64,000 nt of DNA from Janibacter terrae NBRC 107853 (GCF_001591405.1 NZ_BCUV01000006.1:682001-746000), one strand, 5' to 3'; shown: positions 10,724 through 20,591, counted from the first letter of the stretch. Numbers and translations: made by a program. Notes: generated by a model not told the origin, from the sequence alone.

Positions 10724-10935
10724 GAGGCCTTGCGCTTGTTGGGCGCGGCGCTGGAGATGAGGCTGGAGGCGCTGCTCGCGGCACCGTCGGCGCTCTCGCG
10801 GACCTTGACCACGACCCGCTCCCCGCGAGCCGTGAGGATCTCGCGGCCCTCGCGTCGGGCGGGCAGGGCGACGATCGCCATCACGGCGAGGGACAGGGCG
10901 AGGCAGATCAGCAGGCCCACGATCATGGCGGTCAT
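10720..10935 (-). CDS. Small single-span membrane protein
   Basis: About 71 residues from the ATG at 10935 (alternatives at 10944 and 10926). One N-terminal membrane helix (MIVGLLICLALSLAVMAIVA) is followed by a basic cytoplasmic tail ending NKRKAS. I do not recognise a family. The stop overlaps the M13 peptidase start (ATGA), so the two are coupled. Confidence 0.6.
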   Translation of the reverse strand: MTAMIVGLLICLALSLAVMAIVALPARREGREILTARGERVVVKVRESADGAASSASSLISSAAPNKRKAS

Positions 10936-11004
10936 GGGGCCCATCGTCTCCCGGGCGGCGCGGCGTCTCAACCCGACCCGCCGCACGGACCGGGGCGAAG
11001 AGGG

Positions 11005-14000
11005 TCAGGCCGGCTGCTGCTCGCCCACGGGGGCCACGTCGCGCAGGCGCTGGCTCACGACAGTGGTGATCCCGTCGCCGCGCATCGAGACGCCGTAGAG
11101 GGCGTCGGCGACCTCCATCGTCTTCTTCTGGTGGGTGATGACGATCAGCTGGCTGGAGTCGCGCAGCTCCTCGAAGAGCATGATCAGGCGCCCGAGGTTG
11201 GTGTCGTCGAGGGCGGCCTCGACCTCGTCCATGATGTAGAAGGGCGAGGGCCGGGCCTTGAAGATCGACACGAGCAGGGCGACGGCGACGAGGGAGCGCT
11301 CACCACCGGAGAGCAGCGACAGGCGCTTGACCTTCTTGCCCGGCGGGCGGGCCTCGACCTCGATGCCCGTCGTGAGCATGTTGGCCGGGTCCGTGAGGAG
11401 CAGCCTCCCCTCGCCCCCGGGGAAGAGGCGGGAGAAGACGCCCTCGAACTGCTCGGCGGTGTCGGCGAAGGCCTCGGAGAAGACCTGCTCCACCCGCTCG
11501 TCGATCTCCGCGACGATGTCCAGGAGGTCCTTCCTGGACTGGCGCAGGTCCTCCAGCTGGGTCGAGAGGAAGGTGTGCCGCTCCTCGAGCGCCGCGAACT
11601 CCTCGAGCGCCAGCGGGTTGACCTTGCCCAGGGCCTTCAGGCCGCGCTCGGCGGTGCGCAGGCGCTTCTCCTGGACCTCGCGGACGTAGGGCTGCGGGTC
11701 GGGGAAGTCCTCTGACTCCGGGTCCTCGTCGGGTCCCGCGACGTGCGGGACCAGGCGGTGCGGGCCGAACTCCTCCATGAGCACGTCGGGGTCGACGCCG
11801 AGCTCCTCGATCGCCTTGGCCTGCAGCTGCTCGATCCGCGCGATCTGCTGGGCCCGCGCGACCTCGTCGCGGTGGACCTCGTCGGTCAGCTCGCGCAGCG
11901 CGTCCTGCTGCTCGGCCAGCTCTGTCCGCAGCACCCGCAGGGCCTCGTCGCGCTCGGTGCGGGCGGACTCCCCCGCGTCGCGCTGCTCGGCCGCGACCCG
12001 GGCGGCGGCCGCGATGCGCTCGCCGGACCAGCGCGCGGCGGTCTCGACGGCGGCGGCGACCTCGGCCTCCCGGCGGCGACGCTCCCTTCGCGCCCGCAGG
12101 CGCTCACGGGCGGCGATCTCGTTGCGGGCGGCGCCCTCGAGCGACTCGGCCCGGCCGTGGAGCGAGCGGGCGCGCTCCTCCTTGGTGCGAAGGGCGAGAC
12201 GCACCTCGGTCTCGGCGGTCCGAGCCGCGCGGGCCTCGAGCTCGAGACGCTCACGGTCGTCGGTGACCTCCTCGGCGTCGTCCTCGGCGGGCGCGGCGGA
12301 CGCGTCCTCGAGGCGCTGCTCGAGCTCGGCGAGCTCGGTGCGGTCGGCCTCCAGGGCCGTGGTGACCTCGGCGATCTTCGTGCGGGTGCGCTCGGCCTCG
12401 GCCCGAGCGGTACGGGTCGTCGTGCCGAGCCCACCGAGCTGCTCGGCGACCGCGGCCATGCGCGCGTCGGACTCGTGGAGGGCCTCCATCGCCGCGTCGC
12501 GCCCCTCGACTCGTTCGGCGAGCACGGCCCGCGCGGTGGTGAGGGCGAAGGTCGCCTCCTCGCTGCGGCGGGTGGCGTCCTCGAGCGTCGCGCGCGTCTC
12601 GTCGACGGCGGCCTGCAGCTCGAGCAGGCTCGGCGCGGCGCTCGACCCCCCGCGCACGAACCCCGGCCCGTAGACGTCCCCGTCGCTGGTGACCGCGGTG
12701 AGGTGGCCCAGCTCATCGACGAGCGCGAGGGCACTCGGGGTGTCGGGCACGAGGGCGACACGCTCGAGCACCTGCTCGACGGCGGGGCGGACCCCGTCGG
12801 GGGCCTCGACGACGTCGAGCGCCCAGACGGCGTGGTCCGGCAGGGCCGGCCAGCCGGCCCGGTCGGAGGGGCGGGCGGTCGCACCGACGACGAGCGTCGC
12901 GCGACCCGCGTCGTCGGTGCGCAGGCGCTCGACCGCGCGGGCGGCGGCGTCGACGCTGCCGACCGCGAGCGCGTTGCCGGCCTGGTCGAGGGCCGCGGCG
13001 ACGGCCGCCTCGTGGCCCCCGGTCACGGTGACGAGCTCGGCGACCGAGCCGATGATCTCGTGGTCGGCGTCCGCGGCCTCGCGCAGCGACTCCACGCCGT
13101 CCTTGCGACGCAGACTCATCTCGAGGGCCTCGAGACGGGCACGGGCGGAGTCGCGCTCGCGCTCGGCGGCCCGGCCGGCCTCGACGATGCGCTCGACCTC
13201 CTGGGCGGCCGCGTCGTGGGCGTCGGCGGCGCGCTCGTAGACCTCGTCCAGGCCCTCCTCGCTCCCTTCCTCGTCCGCGATCGTGCCCTCGAGGCGGGTG
13301 AACTCGCGCTCGGCCTCGTCGGCCCGGGCCAGGGCGGTCGCGACGACCTCCTCGAGGCGCCCGACCTCTGCCTCGCGGGCCTCGACGCGGGAGCGCCGGG
13401 CGCCCACCTGGCCGGCGAGCCGGGCGAGGCCCTCGCGGCGGTCGGCCGCCCGCTGGGCGAGGGTGGCGATCCGCCGCTGCTCCGCGGCGTGGGCCTGCTC
13501 GGCGGCCTCGCGCGCGGCGACGGCCGCGGCGAGCTGCTCGGTGATCGCGGCGACCTCGGCGCGCAGCGCCTCCTCGTCGCCGCGGGCCTGGGCGGCCTGG
13601 GCGCGCAGGGCCTCGGGGTCGCGCCCGCTCGTCGTCTCCTCCTGCTCGTCCTGCCCGAGCAGGCGCACCCGCTCGGCGGCCAGGGAGGCGGTGGCGGAGA
13701 GTCGGTCGGTGAGCGAGGCGAGGCGCACGGCGCGCTGCTGCGCGGCAGCGAGCTCGGCGGCGGCGGAGGCACCGGCCTCCTCGTGCTCGGTGATCCGGGC
13801 GCGGGCGGCGAGCACGGCCTGCTCGAGGCCCTTGCGGCGCTCGAGCATCGCCTGCTCGTCGGCGACCTCCTGCTGCAGGGCCGAGGTCATCCGCACGAGG
13901 TCGTCGGCGAGCAAGCGGTGCCGGGCGTCCCGGGCGTCGGCCTGGATGACGGCCGCCTTGCGGGCGGTCTCGGCCTGGCGCCCGAGCGGCCCGAGCTGGC

Positions 14001-14598
14001 GGCGGATCTCGGTCGTCAGGTCGGCGACCCGGGAGAGGTTGGCCTCCATCCCCTCGAGCTTGCGGATCGCCTTTTCCTTGCGCTTGCGGTGCTTGAGGAC
14101 CCCGGCGGCCTCCTCGATGAACCCCCGGCGTTCCTCCGGCGTCGCGCGCAGCACCGCGTCGAGCTGGCCCTGGCCGACGATGACGTGCATCTCACGACCG
14201 ATGCCCGAGTCGGAGAGCAGCTCCTGGACGTCGAGCAGTCGGCACGACGTGCCGTTGATCGCGTACTCCGAGCCGCCGTTGCGGAACATCGTCCGGCTGA
14301 TCGTCACCTCGGTGTAGTCGATCGGCAGCGCACCGTCGGTGTTGTCGATCGTCATCGTCACCTCGGCGCGACCCAGCGCCGCCCGGCCGGTCGTCCCGGC
14401 GAAGATGACGTCCTCCATCTTGCCGCCGCGCAGCGACTTCGCCCCCTGCTCCCCCATCACCCAGGCGAGCGCGTCCACGACATTGGACTTGCCGGACCCG
14501 TTCGGCCCGACGATGCACGTGATCCCCGGCTCGAGCCGCAGGTGCGTCGCCGAGGCGAACGACTTGAAGCCCTTGAGGGTGAGGCTCTTGACGTACAC
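11005..14598 (-). CDS. smc: Chromosome segregation protein SMC
   Basis: 1197-residue condensin ATPase. Order: N-terminal ATPase half with Walker A GPNGSGKSN (residue ~32), a long coiled coil, a hinge near residues 500-660, a returning coiled coil, then the C-terminal half with signature LLSGGERSL and Walker B FYIMDEVEAALDD. It partners with ScpA/ScpB, which are not in the window. The start is a GTG with GAGGAG 10 nt upstream. It follows map on the same strand after a 113-bp gap containing a TAGAGT -10 candidate. Confidence 0.98.
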   Translation of the reverse strand: MYVKSLTLKGFKSFASATHLRLEPGITCIVGPNGSGKSNVVDALAWVMGEQGAKSLRGGKMEDVIFAGTTGRAALGRAEVTMTIDNTDGALPIDYTEVTISRTMFRNGGSEYAINGTSCRLLDVQELLSDSGIGREMHVIVGQGQLDAVLRATPEERRGFIEEAAGVLKHRKRKEKAIRKLEGMEANLSRVADLTTEIRRQLGPLGRQAETARKAAVIQADARDARHRLLADDLVRMTSALQQEVADEQAMLERRKGLEQAVLAARARITEHEEAGASAAAELAAAQQRAVRLASLTDRLSATASLAAERVRLLGQDEQEETTSGRDPEALRAQAAQARGDEEALRAEVAAITEQLAAAVAAREAAEQAHAAEQRRIATLAQRAADRREGLARLAGQVGARRSRVEAREAEVGRLEEVVATALARADEAEREFTRLEGTIADEEGSEEGLDEVYERAADAHDAAAQEVERIVEAGRAAERERDSARARLEALEMSLRRKDGVESLREAADADHEIIGSVAELVTVTGGHEAAVAAALDQAGNALAVGSVDAAARAVERLRTDDAGRATLVVGATARPSDRAGWPALPDHAVWALDVVEAPDGVRPAVEQVLERVALVPDTPSALALVDELGHLTAVTSDGDVYGPGFVRGGSSAAPSLLELQAAVDETRATLEDATRRSEEATFALTTARAVLAERVEGRDAAMEALHESDARMAAVAEQLGGLGTTTRTARAEAERTRTKIAEVTTALEADRTELAELEQRLEDASAAPAEDDAEEVTDDRERLELEARAARTAETEVRLALRTKEERARSLHGRAESLEGAARNEIAARERLRARRERRRREAEVAAAVETAARWSGERIAAAARVAAEQRDAGESARTERDEALRVLRTELAEQQDALRELTDEVHRDEVARAQQIARIEQLQAKAIEELGVDPDVLMEEFGPHRLVPHVAGPDEDPESEDFPDPQPYVREVQEKRLRTAERGLKALGKVNPLALEEFAALEERHTFLSTQLEDLRQSRKDLLDIVAEIDERVEQVFSEAFADTAEQFEGVFSRLFPGGEGRLLLTDPANMLTTGIEVEARPPGKKVKRLSLLSGGERSLVAVALLVSIFKARPSPFYIMDEVEAALDDTNLGRLIMLFEELRDSSQLIVITHQKKTMEVADALYGVSMRGDGITTVVSQRLRDVAPVGEQQPA

Positions 14599-14637
14599 GA
14601 GCGAGGCGCTCCTCGGGCCGACGGGTGGATTCGGGCC

Positions 14638-14643
14638 ACTCTA
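14638..14643 (-). promoter_or_regulatory. Possible -10 box for smc
   Basis: TAGAGT on the minus strand, about 40 nt upstream of the smc GTG, in the 113-bp map-smc gap. No clear -35. The rest of the gap is GC-rich and featureless to me. Confidence 0.35.
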
Positions 14644-14711
14644 CTTCGCCGGCTCCCCGCGGGGTCGGCTCCGGCTCGGACCGGCGCCGGTGCTCACGCG
14701 CGGGTCATGAC

Positions 14712-15473
14712 TCAGGCGGTGAGGACGATCGGGTCCCCGTCGGTGATGGCGACGGTGTGCTCGCTGTGCGCGCCGCGGGAACCGTCCGCGCTGCGGAGGG
14801 TCCAGCCGTCGGGGTCGGTGTAGATCTCGTCGGTCGTGGCGAGGAACCACGGCTCGATGGCGATCGTCAGGCCGGGACGAAGGGGGATGCCGCGTCCCGG
14901 GCGGCCGTCGTTGCTCACGTGCGGGTCACCGTGCATCTCGCGGCCGACGCCGTGGCCGCCGAACTGCGTGTTGATCGAGTAGCCCTCGGCCCGAGCGACG
15001 GCCGCGATGGCGGCGCTGATGTCACCGATCTTGTGGCCGGGCCGGGCGACCTCGATGGCTGCGGCGAGCGCGCGCTCGGTGGTGTCGATGAGGCGCAGGT
15101 CCTCCGGGTCGGGCGTCCCGACGACGAAGGAGCGGGCCGCGTCGCACACCCAGTTGTCCACGGAGACGGCGAAGTCGACGGACAGCAGGTCGCCGTCGCG
15201 CAGCCGGTAGTCGTGGGGCAGGCCGTGGAGGACCGCGTCGTTGACCGACGTGCACAGCACCTTGCCGAAGGGGGACGCGCCGAAGGAGGGGTGGTAGTCG
15301 ATGTAGCAGGAGGTGCCGCCGGCGGCGCGGATCATCTCGTGCGCGACCGCGTCGAGCTCGAGCAGGTTGGTGCCGACCTCGGCGACCTCGGTGAGCCGCT
15401 GGAGCACGTCGCGCACCAGGCGACCGGCCGGGCGCATCGCCTCGACCTCGTCAGGGGTCTTCAGCTCGATCAT
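14712..15473 (-). CDS. map: Methionine aminopeptidase type I
   Basis: Removes the initiator Met from nascent proteins; a dinuclear metal enzyme. 253 residues. Metal ligands appear in the order DFAVSVDNWVCDAAR (two Asp), GGHGVGREMHGDPHV (His), AIEPWF (Glu) and HTVAITDGDP (the region of the last Glu). The ATG overlaps the chorismate mutase stop (ATGA). Actinomycetes usually also have a map gene in the ribosomal protein region, so this may be the second copy. Placement between acyP and smc is not the usual order. Confidence 0.94.
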   Translation of the reverse strand: MIELKTPDEVEAMRPAGRLVRDVLQRLTEVAEVGTNLLELDAVAHEMIRAAGGTSCYIDYHPSFGASPFGKVLCTSVNDAVLHGLPHDYRLRDGDLLSVDFAVSVDNWVCDAARSFVVGTPDPEDLRLIDTTERALAAAIEVARPGHKIGDISAAIAAVARAEGYSINTQFGGHGVGREMHGDPHVSNDGRPGRGIPLRPGLTIAIEPWFLATTDEIYTDPDGWTLRSADGSRGAHSEHTVAITDGDPIVLTA

Positions 15474-15784
15474 CGGGGCTCCTGCCCGCTCGTCGCCTGC
15501 TGGCTGGCGATCTGCTCGTGGTGGTGGATGACCTCGGCGATGACGAAGTTGAGGAACTTCTCCGCGAAGACCGGGTCGAGCCCGGCGTCGTCCGCGAGGT
15601 CACGCAGGCGGGCGATCTGGCGCTCCTCGCGCGCCGGGTCGGCCGGCGGCAGGGCCAGCTCGGCCTTGAGGACGCCGACCCGCTGCGTCGCCTTGAACCT
15701 CTCGGCCAGCAGGTGGACCAGCGCCGCGTCGATGTTGTCGATGGACTGGCGCAGCCGCAGCAGCTCGGGGGGTGTCTCGCTCAC
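15470..15784 (-). CDS. Chorismate mutase (AroQ class)
   Basis: Converts chorismate to prephenate for Phe/Tyr synthesis. 104 residues, all-helical AroQ fold: LRQSIDNIDAALVHLLAERF provides the helix-1 Arg and Asp, followed by the VGVLKAE helix with the active-site Lys. There is no signal peptide, so this is the cytosolic form that in other actinobacteria is activated by DAHP synthase. The GTG start at 15784 sits 7 nt after a TAGCCT box. It is translationally coupled to map. Confidence 0.88.
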   Translation of the reverse strand: MSETPPELLRLRQSIDNIDAALVHLLAERFKATQRVGVLKAELALPPADPAREERQIARLRDLADDAGLDPVFAEKFLNFVIAEVIHHHEQIASQQATSGQEPR

Positions 15785-15791
15785 CCGGTCA

Positions 15792-15797
15792 AGGCTA
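15792..15797 (-). promoter_or_regulatory. -10 box of leaderless chorismate mutase-map promoter
   Basis: TAGCCT, 7-nt spacer, GTG at 15784. Confidence 0.55.
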
Positions 15798-15828
15798 GGT
15801 CACGCGGCGTGGTGGCCCCGAGGCGATC

Positions 15829-16119
15829 TCACTTCTCGACGAAGCCGGCGATGTCCCCCTTCGCCGCTCCCTCCTGCCGCACGACGGAGGTGACGGCGCC
15901 GGGCCGGCGGGCGGTCGAGGGCTCCTCGCGCAGCAGCGCGTCCAACGCGTCGAGGGACGAAGGGGGCCCCTCCGCCACCACCTCGACCCGCCCGTCGTCG
16001 GTGTTGCGGGCGTGACCGACCAGCCCCAGCTCGAGCGCCCGGGCGCGGGTCCACCAGCGGAAGCCCACTCCCTGCACCCGTCCCCGGACGAACCACGTCG
16101 CACGCGCCACACCACTCAT
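15829..16119 (-). CDS. acyP: Acylphosphatase
   Basis: Hydrolyses acyl phosphates. 96 residues from the ATG at 16119. The signature GRVQGVGFRWW contains the phosphate-binding Arg, and GHARNTDDGRVEVVAEG contains the catalytic Asn. It starts just after a TAGGTT box (8-nt spacing). It is divergent from the acyltransferase gene. An upstream in-frame GTG would add unconserved residues. Confidence 0.93.
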   Translation of the reverse strand: MSGVARATWFVRGRVQGVGFRWWTRARALELGLVGHARNTDDGRVEVVAEGPPSSLDALDALLREEPSTARRPGAVTSVVRQEGAAKGDIAGFVEK

Positions 16120-16127
16120 GGGCGCGA

Positions 16128-16133
16128 AACCTA
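16128..16133 (-). promoter_or_regulatory. -10 box of leaderless acyP promoter
   Basis: TAGGTT, 8-nt spacer, ATG at 16119. It faces away from the divergent box at 16177. Confidence 0.45.
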
Positions 16134-16176
16134 CCCGTCCACGGTGCGCCTCCCCCACCGGAGGCCCCGGAGTGCC

Positions 16177-16182
16177 TAGCGT
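16177..16182 (+). promoter_or_regulatory. -10 box of leaderless acyltransferase promoter
   Basis: TAGCGT, 7-nt spacer, GTG at 16190. The box decides the start: an upstream ATG at 16118 would precede the promoter. Confidence 0.55.
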
Positions 16183-16189
16183 CGACCCC

Positions 16190-18100
16190 GTGGGTCAGCC
16201 AACTGCCACCGACGCGCCACGCGCTTCGGCACCCGCCGCGCTCCTCCCCGCCGCACCGACGGCCCCGGGACGGTCCCGGCGTGGCCACCTGGCGGGCCTG
16301 GACGGCCTCCGGGCGCTGGCGATCATCTCCGTGCTCGTCTTCCACCTCGACCCCGCGTGGCTGCCCGGCGGCTTCCTCGGCGTCGACATCTTCTTCGTCA
16401 TCTCGGGCTTCCTCATCACGACGCTCCTCGTGCGCGAGCGCCGCAGCACGGGCGGGGTCGACCTGCGCGGGTTCTGGACCCGCCGGGCCCGACGCCTGCT
16501 CCCCGCCCTGCTCGTCGTCGTGCCGGCCGCGATCCTCATCGCCCGCACGGTCGAGGCCGACCTGCTCGTCGGCATCCGCCGCCAGGCCCTCGGCGCGCTG
16601 ACCTTCTCGACCAACTGGCTCGAGATCGCGAGCGGCAGCAACTACTTCGCCGCGACCTCACCGCAGCTGTTCATGAACTTCTGGAGCCTCGCGGTCGAGG
16701 AGCAGTTCTACCTCTTCTGGCCGCTCGTCATGCTCGGCCTGATGTGGGTGCACCGACGCTTCGCCGTCACCGAGGGCGCCGTGGCCACCCTCCTGCTCGG
16801 TATCGGCCTGGTCTCCGCGCTGCTCATGGCCGTGACCTTCGACCCCGCGGCACCGACCGTCGCGTACTACGGCACGCACACCCACCTCTTCGGGCTCATG
16901 CTCGGGGCGGCGCTCGCGATCGTCTGGACCGGCCCCCTGCGCGCCTACACGACGACGTCCCTGTGGCGGGCCCGTCGCGGCTGGCTCGTGGGCGCGTCGT
17001 TCGCGACGATCGCGCTGCTCCTCGCCGTGGCCGGGGAGGACCACGCGTGGACCTTCCGCCTGGGCATCCCCCTCGTCTCGGTGGCCAGTGCCATCCTGCT
17101 GCTCGCCGCCGTCGAGCGACCGGGCCGACTGCGGACCGTGCTCGAGCTGCCGCCGCTGACGTGGATCGGTCAGCGGTCGTACGGCATCTACCTGTGGCAC
17201 TGGCCGGTCATCCTCATCGTCGCCCAGGACATCCCGACCAACGCCGGCACCTCGGAGTTCGTCTGGACCCGCGTGTGGGCGGTCGTCGTGACGCTCGCGA
17301 TCGCGGACCTGTCCTTCCGCTTCGTCGAGACGCCGGTGCGCCGCCTCGGCTTCCGCGGCACCGCCCGTCGCATCGGGCGGGCCTTCTCCCTCCGTTCCGC
17401 CCGCAGCCGCAAGGTCGTCCTCGGCGTCGCGGTCGTGGCCGCGATGGTCTTCGGGATCGTCCTGGTGACCGCGCCGGAGACCACGACGACGCAGCAGACG
17501 ATCGAGCGCAACCAAGCCCGGGCCTCCGCACCGCGCCAGACCGCGCCGGTCAAGACCTTCAGCGGGACCAAGAGCTTCACGATGCCGAAGGGGGACGAGA
17601 TCGACGTCTTCGGCGACTCGATGGTCGTCGGCTCGGTCCCGGCGCTGGAGTACTACTTCCCCGGCATCCAGATCGACGCCAGGTCCAACCGCCGCTGGAC
17701 CGACGGCCTGAGGGCCGTGGACGCCGCCGGCAGCTCGCTGCGGCGCGCGGTCGTCCTCGCCTTCGGCACCAACGCCGGCACCGACACGGCCACCCTGGAG
17801 CGGATCCTCGACCGGGTCGGCGAGGACCGCATGGTCGTCATCGTCAACCTGCACGCCGACCGGCTCTCGCGCATCGACGACGACAACGCCGCCCTGAAGG
17901 AGGTCGCCGACGCCCACCCCAACGTCGCCCTCGCCGACTGGGACGCCGCGGTCGTCGCGCAGGACCTGCAGGCCGACGGCATCCACCCCTCGCTCGGCGG
18001 CGCGCACACCTACGCGGCGACCATCCGCCAGGCCTTCGCCGACCTGTCCGAGAAGCACACCGGCAAGGCCGTGCGGCTCAAGGAGCTCCCCCGCCCCTGA
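16190..18100 (+). CDS. OafA/YrhL-type membrane acyltransferase with C-terminal SGNH domain
   Basis: 636 residues. An acyltransferase-3 domain of about ten helices (residues ~30-380) begins LDGLRALAIISVLVFH, with the catalytic His in the first helix and the motif SGFLITTLL. A linker and an extra helix follow, then an exported SGNH hydrolase-like domain (~460-630) with VFGDSMVVGS (block I Ser) and DGIHPSLGG (Asp/His pair). Such enzymes transfer acetyl groups onto cell-wall polymers or exported glycans; the target here is unknown. It ends 6 bp from the convergent mutM. Confidence 0.9.
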   Translation: MGQPTATDAPRASAPAALLPAAPTAPGRSRRGHLAGLDGLRALAIISVLVFHLDPAWLPGGFLGVDIFFVISGFLITTLLVRERRSTGGVDLRGFWTRRARRLLPALLVVVPAAILIARTVEADLLVGIRRQALGALTFSTNWLEIASGSNYFAATSPQLFMNFWSLAVEEQFYLFWPLVMLGLMWVHRRFAVTEGAVATLLLGIGLVSALLMAVTFDPAAPTVAYYGTHTHLFGLMLGAALAIVWTGPLRAYTTTSLWRARRGWLVGASFATIALLLAVAGEDHAWTFRLGIPLVSVASAILLLAAVERPGRLRTVLELPPLTWIGQRSYGIYLWHWPVILIVAQDIPTNAGTSEFVWTRVWAVVVTLAIADLSFRFVETPVRRLGFRGTARRIGRAFSLRSARSRKVVLGVAVVAAMVFGIVLVTAPETTTTQQTIERNQARASAPRQTAPVKTFSGTKSFTMPKGDEIDVFGDSMVVGSVPALEYYFPGIQIDARSNRRWTDGLRAVDAAGSSLRRAVVLAFGTNAGTDTATLERILDRVGEDRMVVIVNLHADRLSRIDDDNAALKEVADAHPNVALADWDAAVVAQDLQADGIHPSLGGAHTYAATIRQAFADLSEKHTGKAVRLKELPRP

Positions 18101-18106
18101 GCGGCC

Positions 18107-18973
18107 TCAGAGCCCGCGGGGCCGGACCTGGCAGCGCGGGCAGCTCGTCGAGCTGCGGTTCATGAACTGCTCCCGCCGCATGGTGCTCCCGCAGCGCGGG
18201 CACGGCCGGCCTTCCTGGCCGTAGGCGGCGAGGGAGCGGTCGAAGTACCCCGAGGCACCGTTCACGTTGACGTAGAGCGCGTCGAAGCTCGTCCCGCCCT
18301 GGCCCAGCGCCTCGGCCATCACGTCGCGGGCGTGGTCGAGCAGCCGGCCGATCGTCGGCTTGGTGAGCGCGGAGGCAAGGCGCTCCCCGTGGACCTGCGC
18401 GCGCCACAGGGCCTCGTCGGCGTAGATGTTGCCGATCCCCGAGACGACGGTCTGGTTGAGCAGGACCCGCTTGATCCCGCTGCGGCGTGCCTTGATGTCG
18501 CGCACGACGGCGTCCCGGTCGTAGCCGGGGTCGAAAGGGTCGCGCGCGATGTGCGCGACGCTCGTCGGCACCCCGTCGACGAGGTCGGCGAGCGCGAAGC
18601 CGCCGAAGGTCCGCTGGTCGACGAAGCGCAGCTCGCGACCGCCGTCGGTGAAGGAGACCCGCGCGTGGGTGTGCCTGGCCTCCGCGTCCGCCGGGTCGGT
18701 GACGAGGAGCTGCCCGCTCATCCCGAGGTGGACGATCAGGGCCTCGTCGGCCACCGCGTCCGGCGCGTCCGCCAGGGACAGCCACAGGTACTTGCCGCGG
18801 CGGTGCGCCCCGGTGACCGTGCGTCCCGCGAGCCGGTCCGACAGGTCCTGCGGCCCGGGGGCGTGACGACGCGCGACCCGGTGGCCGTGCAGGACGACGG
18901 TCGAGATGGTCCGGCCCGTCACGTGGTCGGCGAGGCCTCGTCGCACGACCTCGACCTCGGGCAGCTCAGGCAC
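18107..18973 (-). CDS. mutM: Formamidopyrimidine-DNA glycosylase (Fpg/MutM)
   Basis: Excises 8-oxoguanine and formamidopyrimidines and cleaves the abasic site. 288 residues. The mature N terminus [13 protein letters not shown] supplies the catalytic Pro2 and Glu3. A helix-two-turn-helix precedes the C-terminal zinc finger (CPRCGSTM...CPRC). The GTG start at 18973 is fixed by the need for Pro at position 2. It lies 11 nt after rnc, in the usual DUF177-rpmF-rnc-mutM operon. Confidence 0.97.
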   Translation of the reverse strand: MPELPEVEVVRRGLADHVTGRTISTVVLHGHRVARRHAPGPQDLSDRLAGRTVTGAHRRGKYLWLSLADAPDAVADEALIVHLGMSGQLLVTDPADAEARHTHARVSFTDGGRELRFVDQRTFGGFALADLVDGVPTSVAHIARDPFDPGYDRDAVVRDIKARRSGIKRVLLNQTVVSGIGNIYADEALWRAQVHGERLASALTKPTIGRLLDHARDVMAEALGQGGTSFDALYVNVNGASGYFDRSLAAYGQEGRPCPRCGSTMRREQFMNRSSTSCPRCQVRPRGL

Positions 18974-18984
18974 GTCGGGTCACG

Positions 18985-19731
18985 TCAGGCGGGGTTCATC
19001 GGCTCGTGCACGACCAGGGTGGCGTAGGCGTCGGCCGCGGCCTGCTGCTCCGCGACCTTCTTCGTCCGGCCGGTCCCGTGACCGCGGACCTCGTCGCCGA
19101 CGACCGCCTCTGCGGTGAAGGTCTTGTCGTGGTCCGGGCCCTCGTCGCTCGTGCGGTAGAGGACCCCGCCGAGTCCTTGGCCGGCGGCGACCTCCTGGAG
19201 CGAGGTCTTCCAGTCCAGCCCGGCGCCGAGGGTGGCCGAGCGCTTCATGAGAGGGCCGAGCAGGGAGTGCACGAGCAGCCCGGCGGCGTCGAGCCCGCCC
19301 GGCTTGGGGGTCGAGAGGTAGACCGCGCCGATGACCGCCTCGACGGTGTCGGCGAGGATCGAGTTCTTGTCCCGCCCACCGGTGGTCGTCTCGCCGCGGC
19401 CGAGCAGGATGTAGTCACCCAGGTCGATGGCACGCGCGACGTCGGCGAGTGCCCGCATGTTGACGACCGCCGCCCGCAGCTTGGCCAGCTCCCCCTCGCT
19501 GAGGTCGGGATGGCTCTCGTGCAGGTGGTCGGTGACGACGAGCCCGAGCACGGAGTCCCCGAGGAACTCCAGCCGCTCGTTGTGCGGCAGGCCGCCGTGC
19601 TCGTACGAGTACGACCGATGGGTGAGGGCACGCGTGAGCAGCGGCTCGTCGACGGGCTCCCCGGTCACCTCGGTGAGGTACTGGGAGAGCTCCTCGACGG
19701 GCCGCTGCTGCGACGAGGTCCTGTCGCTCAT
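18985..19731 (-). CDS. rnc: Ribonuclease III
   Basis: Double-strand-specific RNase for rRNA processing. 248 residues: an RNase III domain with signature [12 protein letters not shown] and a second acidic cluster ([12 protein letters not shown]), then a C-terminal dsRNA-binding domain ([12 protein letters not shown]...[14 protein letters not shown], residues ~170-240). It starts 13 nt after rpmF stops. Confidence 0.97.
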   Translation of the reverse strand: MSDRTSSQQRPVEELSQYLTEVTGEPVDEPLLTRALTHRSYSYEHGGLPHNERLEFLGDSVLGLVVTDHLHESHPDLSEGELAKLRAAVVNMRALADVARAIDLGDYILLGRGETTTGGRDKNSILADTVEAVIGAVYLSTPKPGGLDAAGLLVHSLLGPLMKRSATLGAGLDWKTSLQEVAAGQGLGGVLYRTSDEGPDHDKTFTAEAVVGDEVRGHGTGRTKKVAEQQAAADAYATLVVHEPMNPA

Positions 19732-19744
19732 TGCGACAGGGGAC

Positions 19745-19939
19745 TCAGGCCTGGTGCTCGGTACGGTCCGCGGTCGCGTAGTAGCGACCCTTGTAGGTAC
19801 CGCACGACGGGCAGGCCTGGTGGGCCGGCGCCGGGGACTTGCACTGCGGGCAGGTCGACAGCGCGGTGGGCGTTGCCTTCCAGTTCGCGCGGCGGCTACG
19901 GGTGTTGGAGCGCGACAGCTTCCGCTTCGGGACGGCCAC
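19745..19939 (-). CDS. rpmF: Ribosomal protein bL32
   Basis: 64-residue zinc-ribbon ribosomal protein. It begins [17 protein letters not shown] and contains CPQC and CPSC, so it is the zinc-binding (C+) form. The GTG at 19939 has AGAGGAA seven nt upstream and is one base from the DUF177 stop. Confidence 0.97.
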   Translation of the reverse strand: MAVPKRKLSRSNTRSRRANWKATPTALSTCPQCKSPAPAHQACPSCGTYKGRYYATADRTEHQA

Positions 19940-19940
19940 G

Positions 19941-20537
19941 TCAGTTCCTCTTCTCTTCGTTGTCCTCATCCCCCGGCCGGGCGGCCAGAGGCGCGAGCGC
20001 CTCCAAGGACGCCCACCGGGGGTCGATCAGCTCGTGGTGGTGGTCCGGGTCGTCCTCGAGCCTGGCTCCGCACTCGGAGCACAGTCCCGGGCAGTCGTCC
20101 CGGCACACCGGTTGGAACGGCAGGTTCGGCAGAACCGCGTCCCTCAGCACCGGTTCGAGGTCGATCTGGTCGTCCTCGATCTGGTGCTCTTCCTGCTCAT
20201 CGGCCTCGGCATCCACCTCGCGGTGGTGCTTCGCCCGATCCGGCCAGACGAACAGCTCCTGGAAGTGGTTGTCGACCCGCAGGTCGAGCTCGTCCAGGCA
20301 CCGCACGCAGGCTCCGACCGCCGTGGCAGAGACCGTCCCCGTCACCAGGACACCCTCGTGCACCGACTCCATCCGCACCTGCAGGTCCATCGGCTGGCCC
20401 TGCGGGATGGACAGCACGTCCGTGCCGAAATCGGCTGGCGCCTCGGCCTGGAGGTCCACTTCGTGCATCGACCCGGGACGACGGCCCACGTTCTTGGCGT
20501 CGAGCACCAAGGGCGAGGCGGGGGCGTTGCGGTTCAT
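19941..20537 (-). CDS. DUF177 (YceD) protein
   Basis: 198 residues. YceD-family proteins are encoded next to rpmF across bacteria and are linked to 23S rRNA accumulation. The conserved CxRC (CVRCLDEL) and the later CGLC-like pair (CPGLCSECG) are both visible, so a metal site is possible. A long acidic stretch (residues ~105-125) is typical. The ATG has GGAG at good spacing. It is the first gene of the operon through rpmF, rnc and mutM. Confidence 0.9.
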   Translation of the reverse strand: MNRNAPASPLVLDAKNVGRRPGSMHEVDLQAEAPADFGTDVLSIPQGQPMDLQVRMESVHEGVLVTGTVSATAVGACVRCLDELDLRVDNHFQELFVWPDRAKHHREVDAEADEQEEHQIEDDQIDLEPVLRDAVLPNLPFQPVCRDDCPGLCSECGARLEDDPDHHHELIDPRWASLEALAPLAARPGDEDNEEKRN

Positions 20538-20591
20538 GGCTCCAGTTTCCGTGAGAACGGCCCACGACACGACGACGTAGACCGACGCACC

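Noticed and set aside
19950-20540. DUF177 acidic region as a frameshift artefact
   Set aside because: The acidic stretch is in frame with conserved Cys motifs on both sides and is typical of the family.
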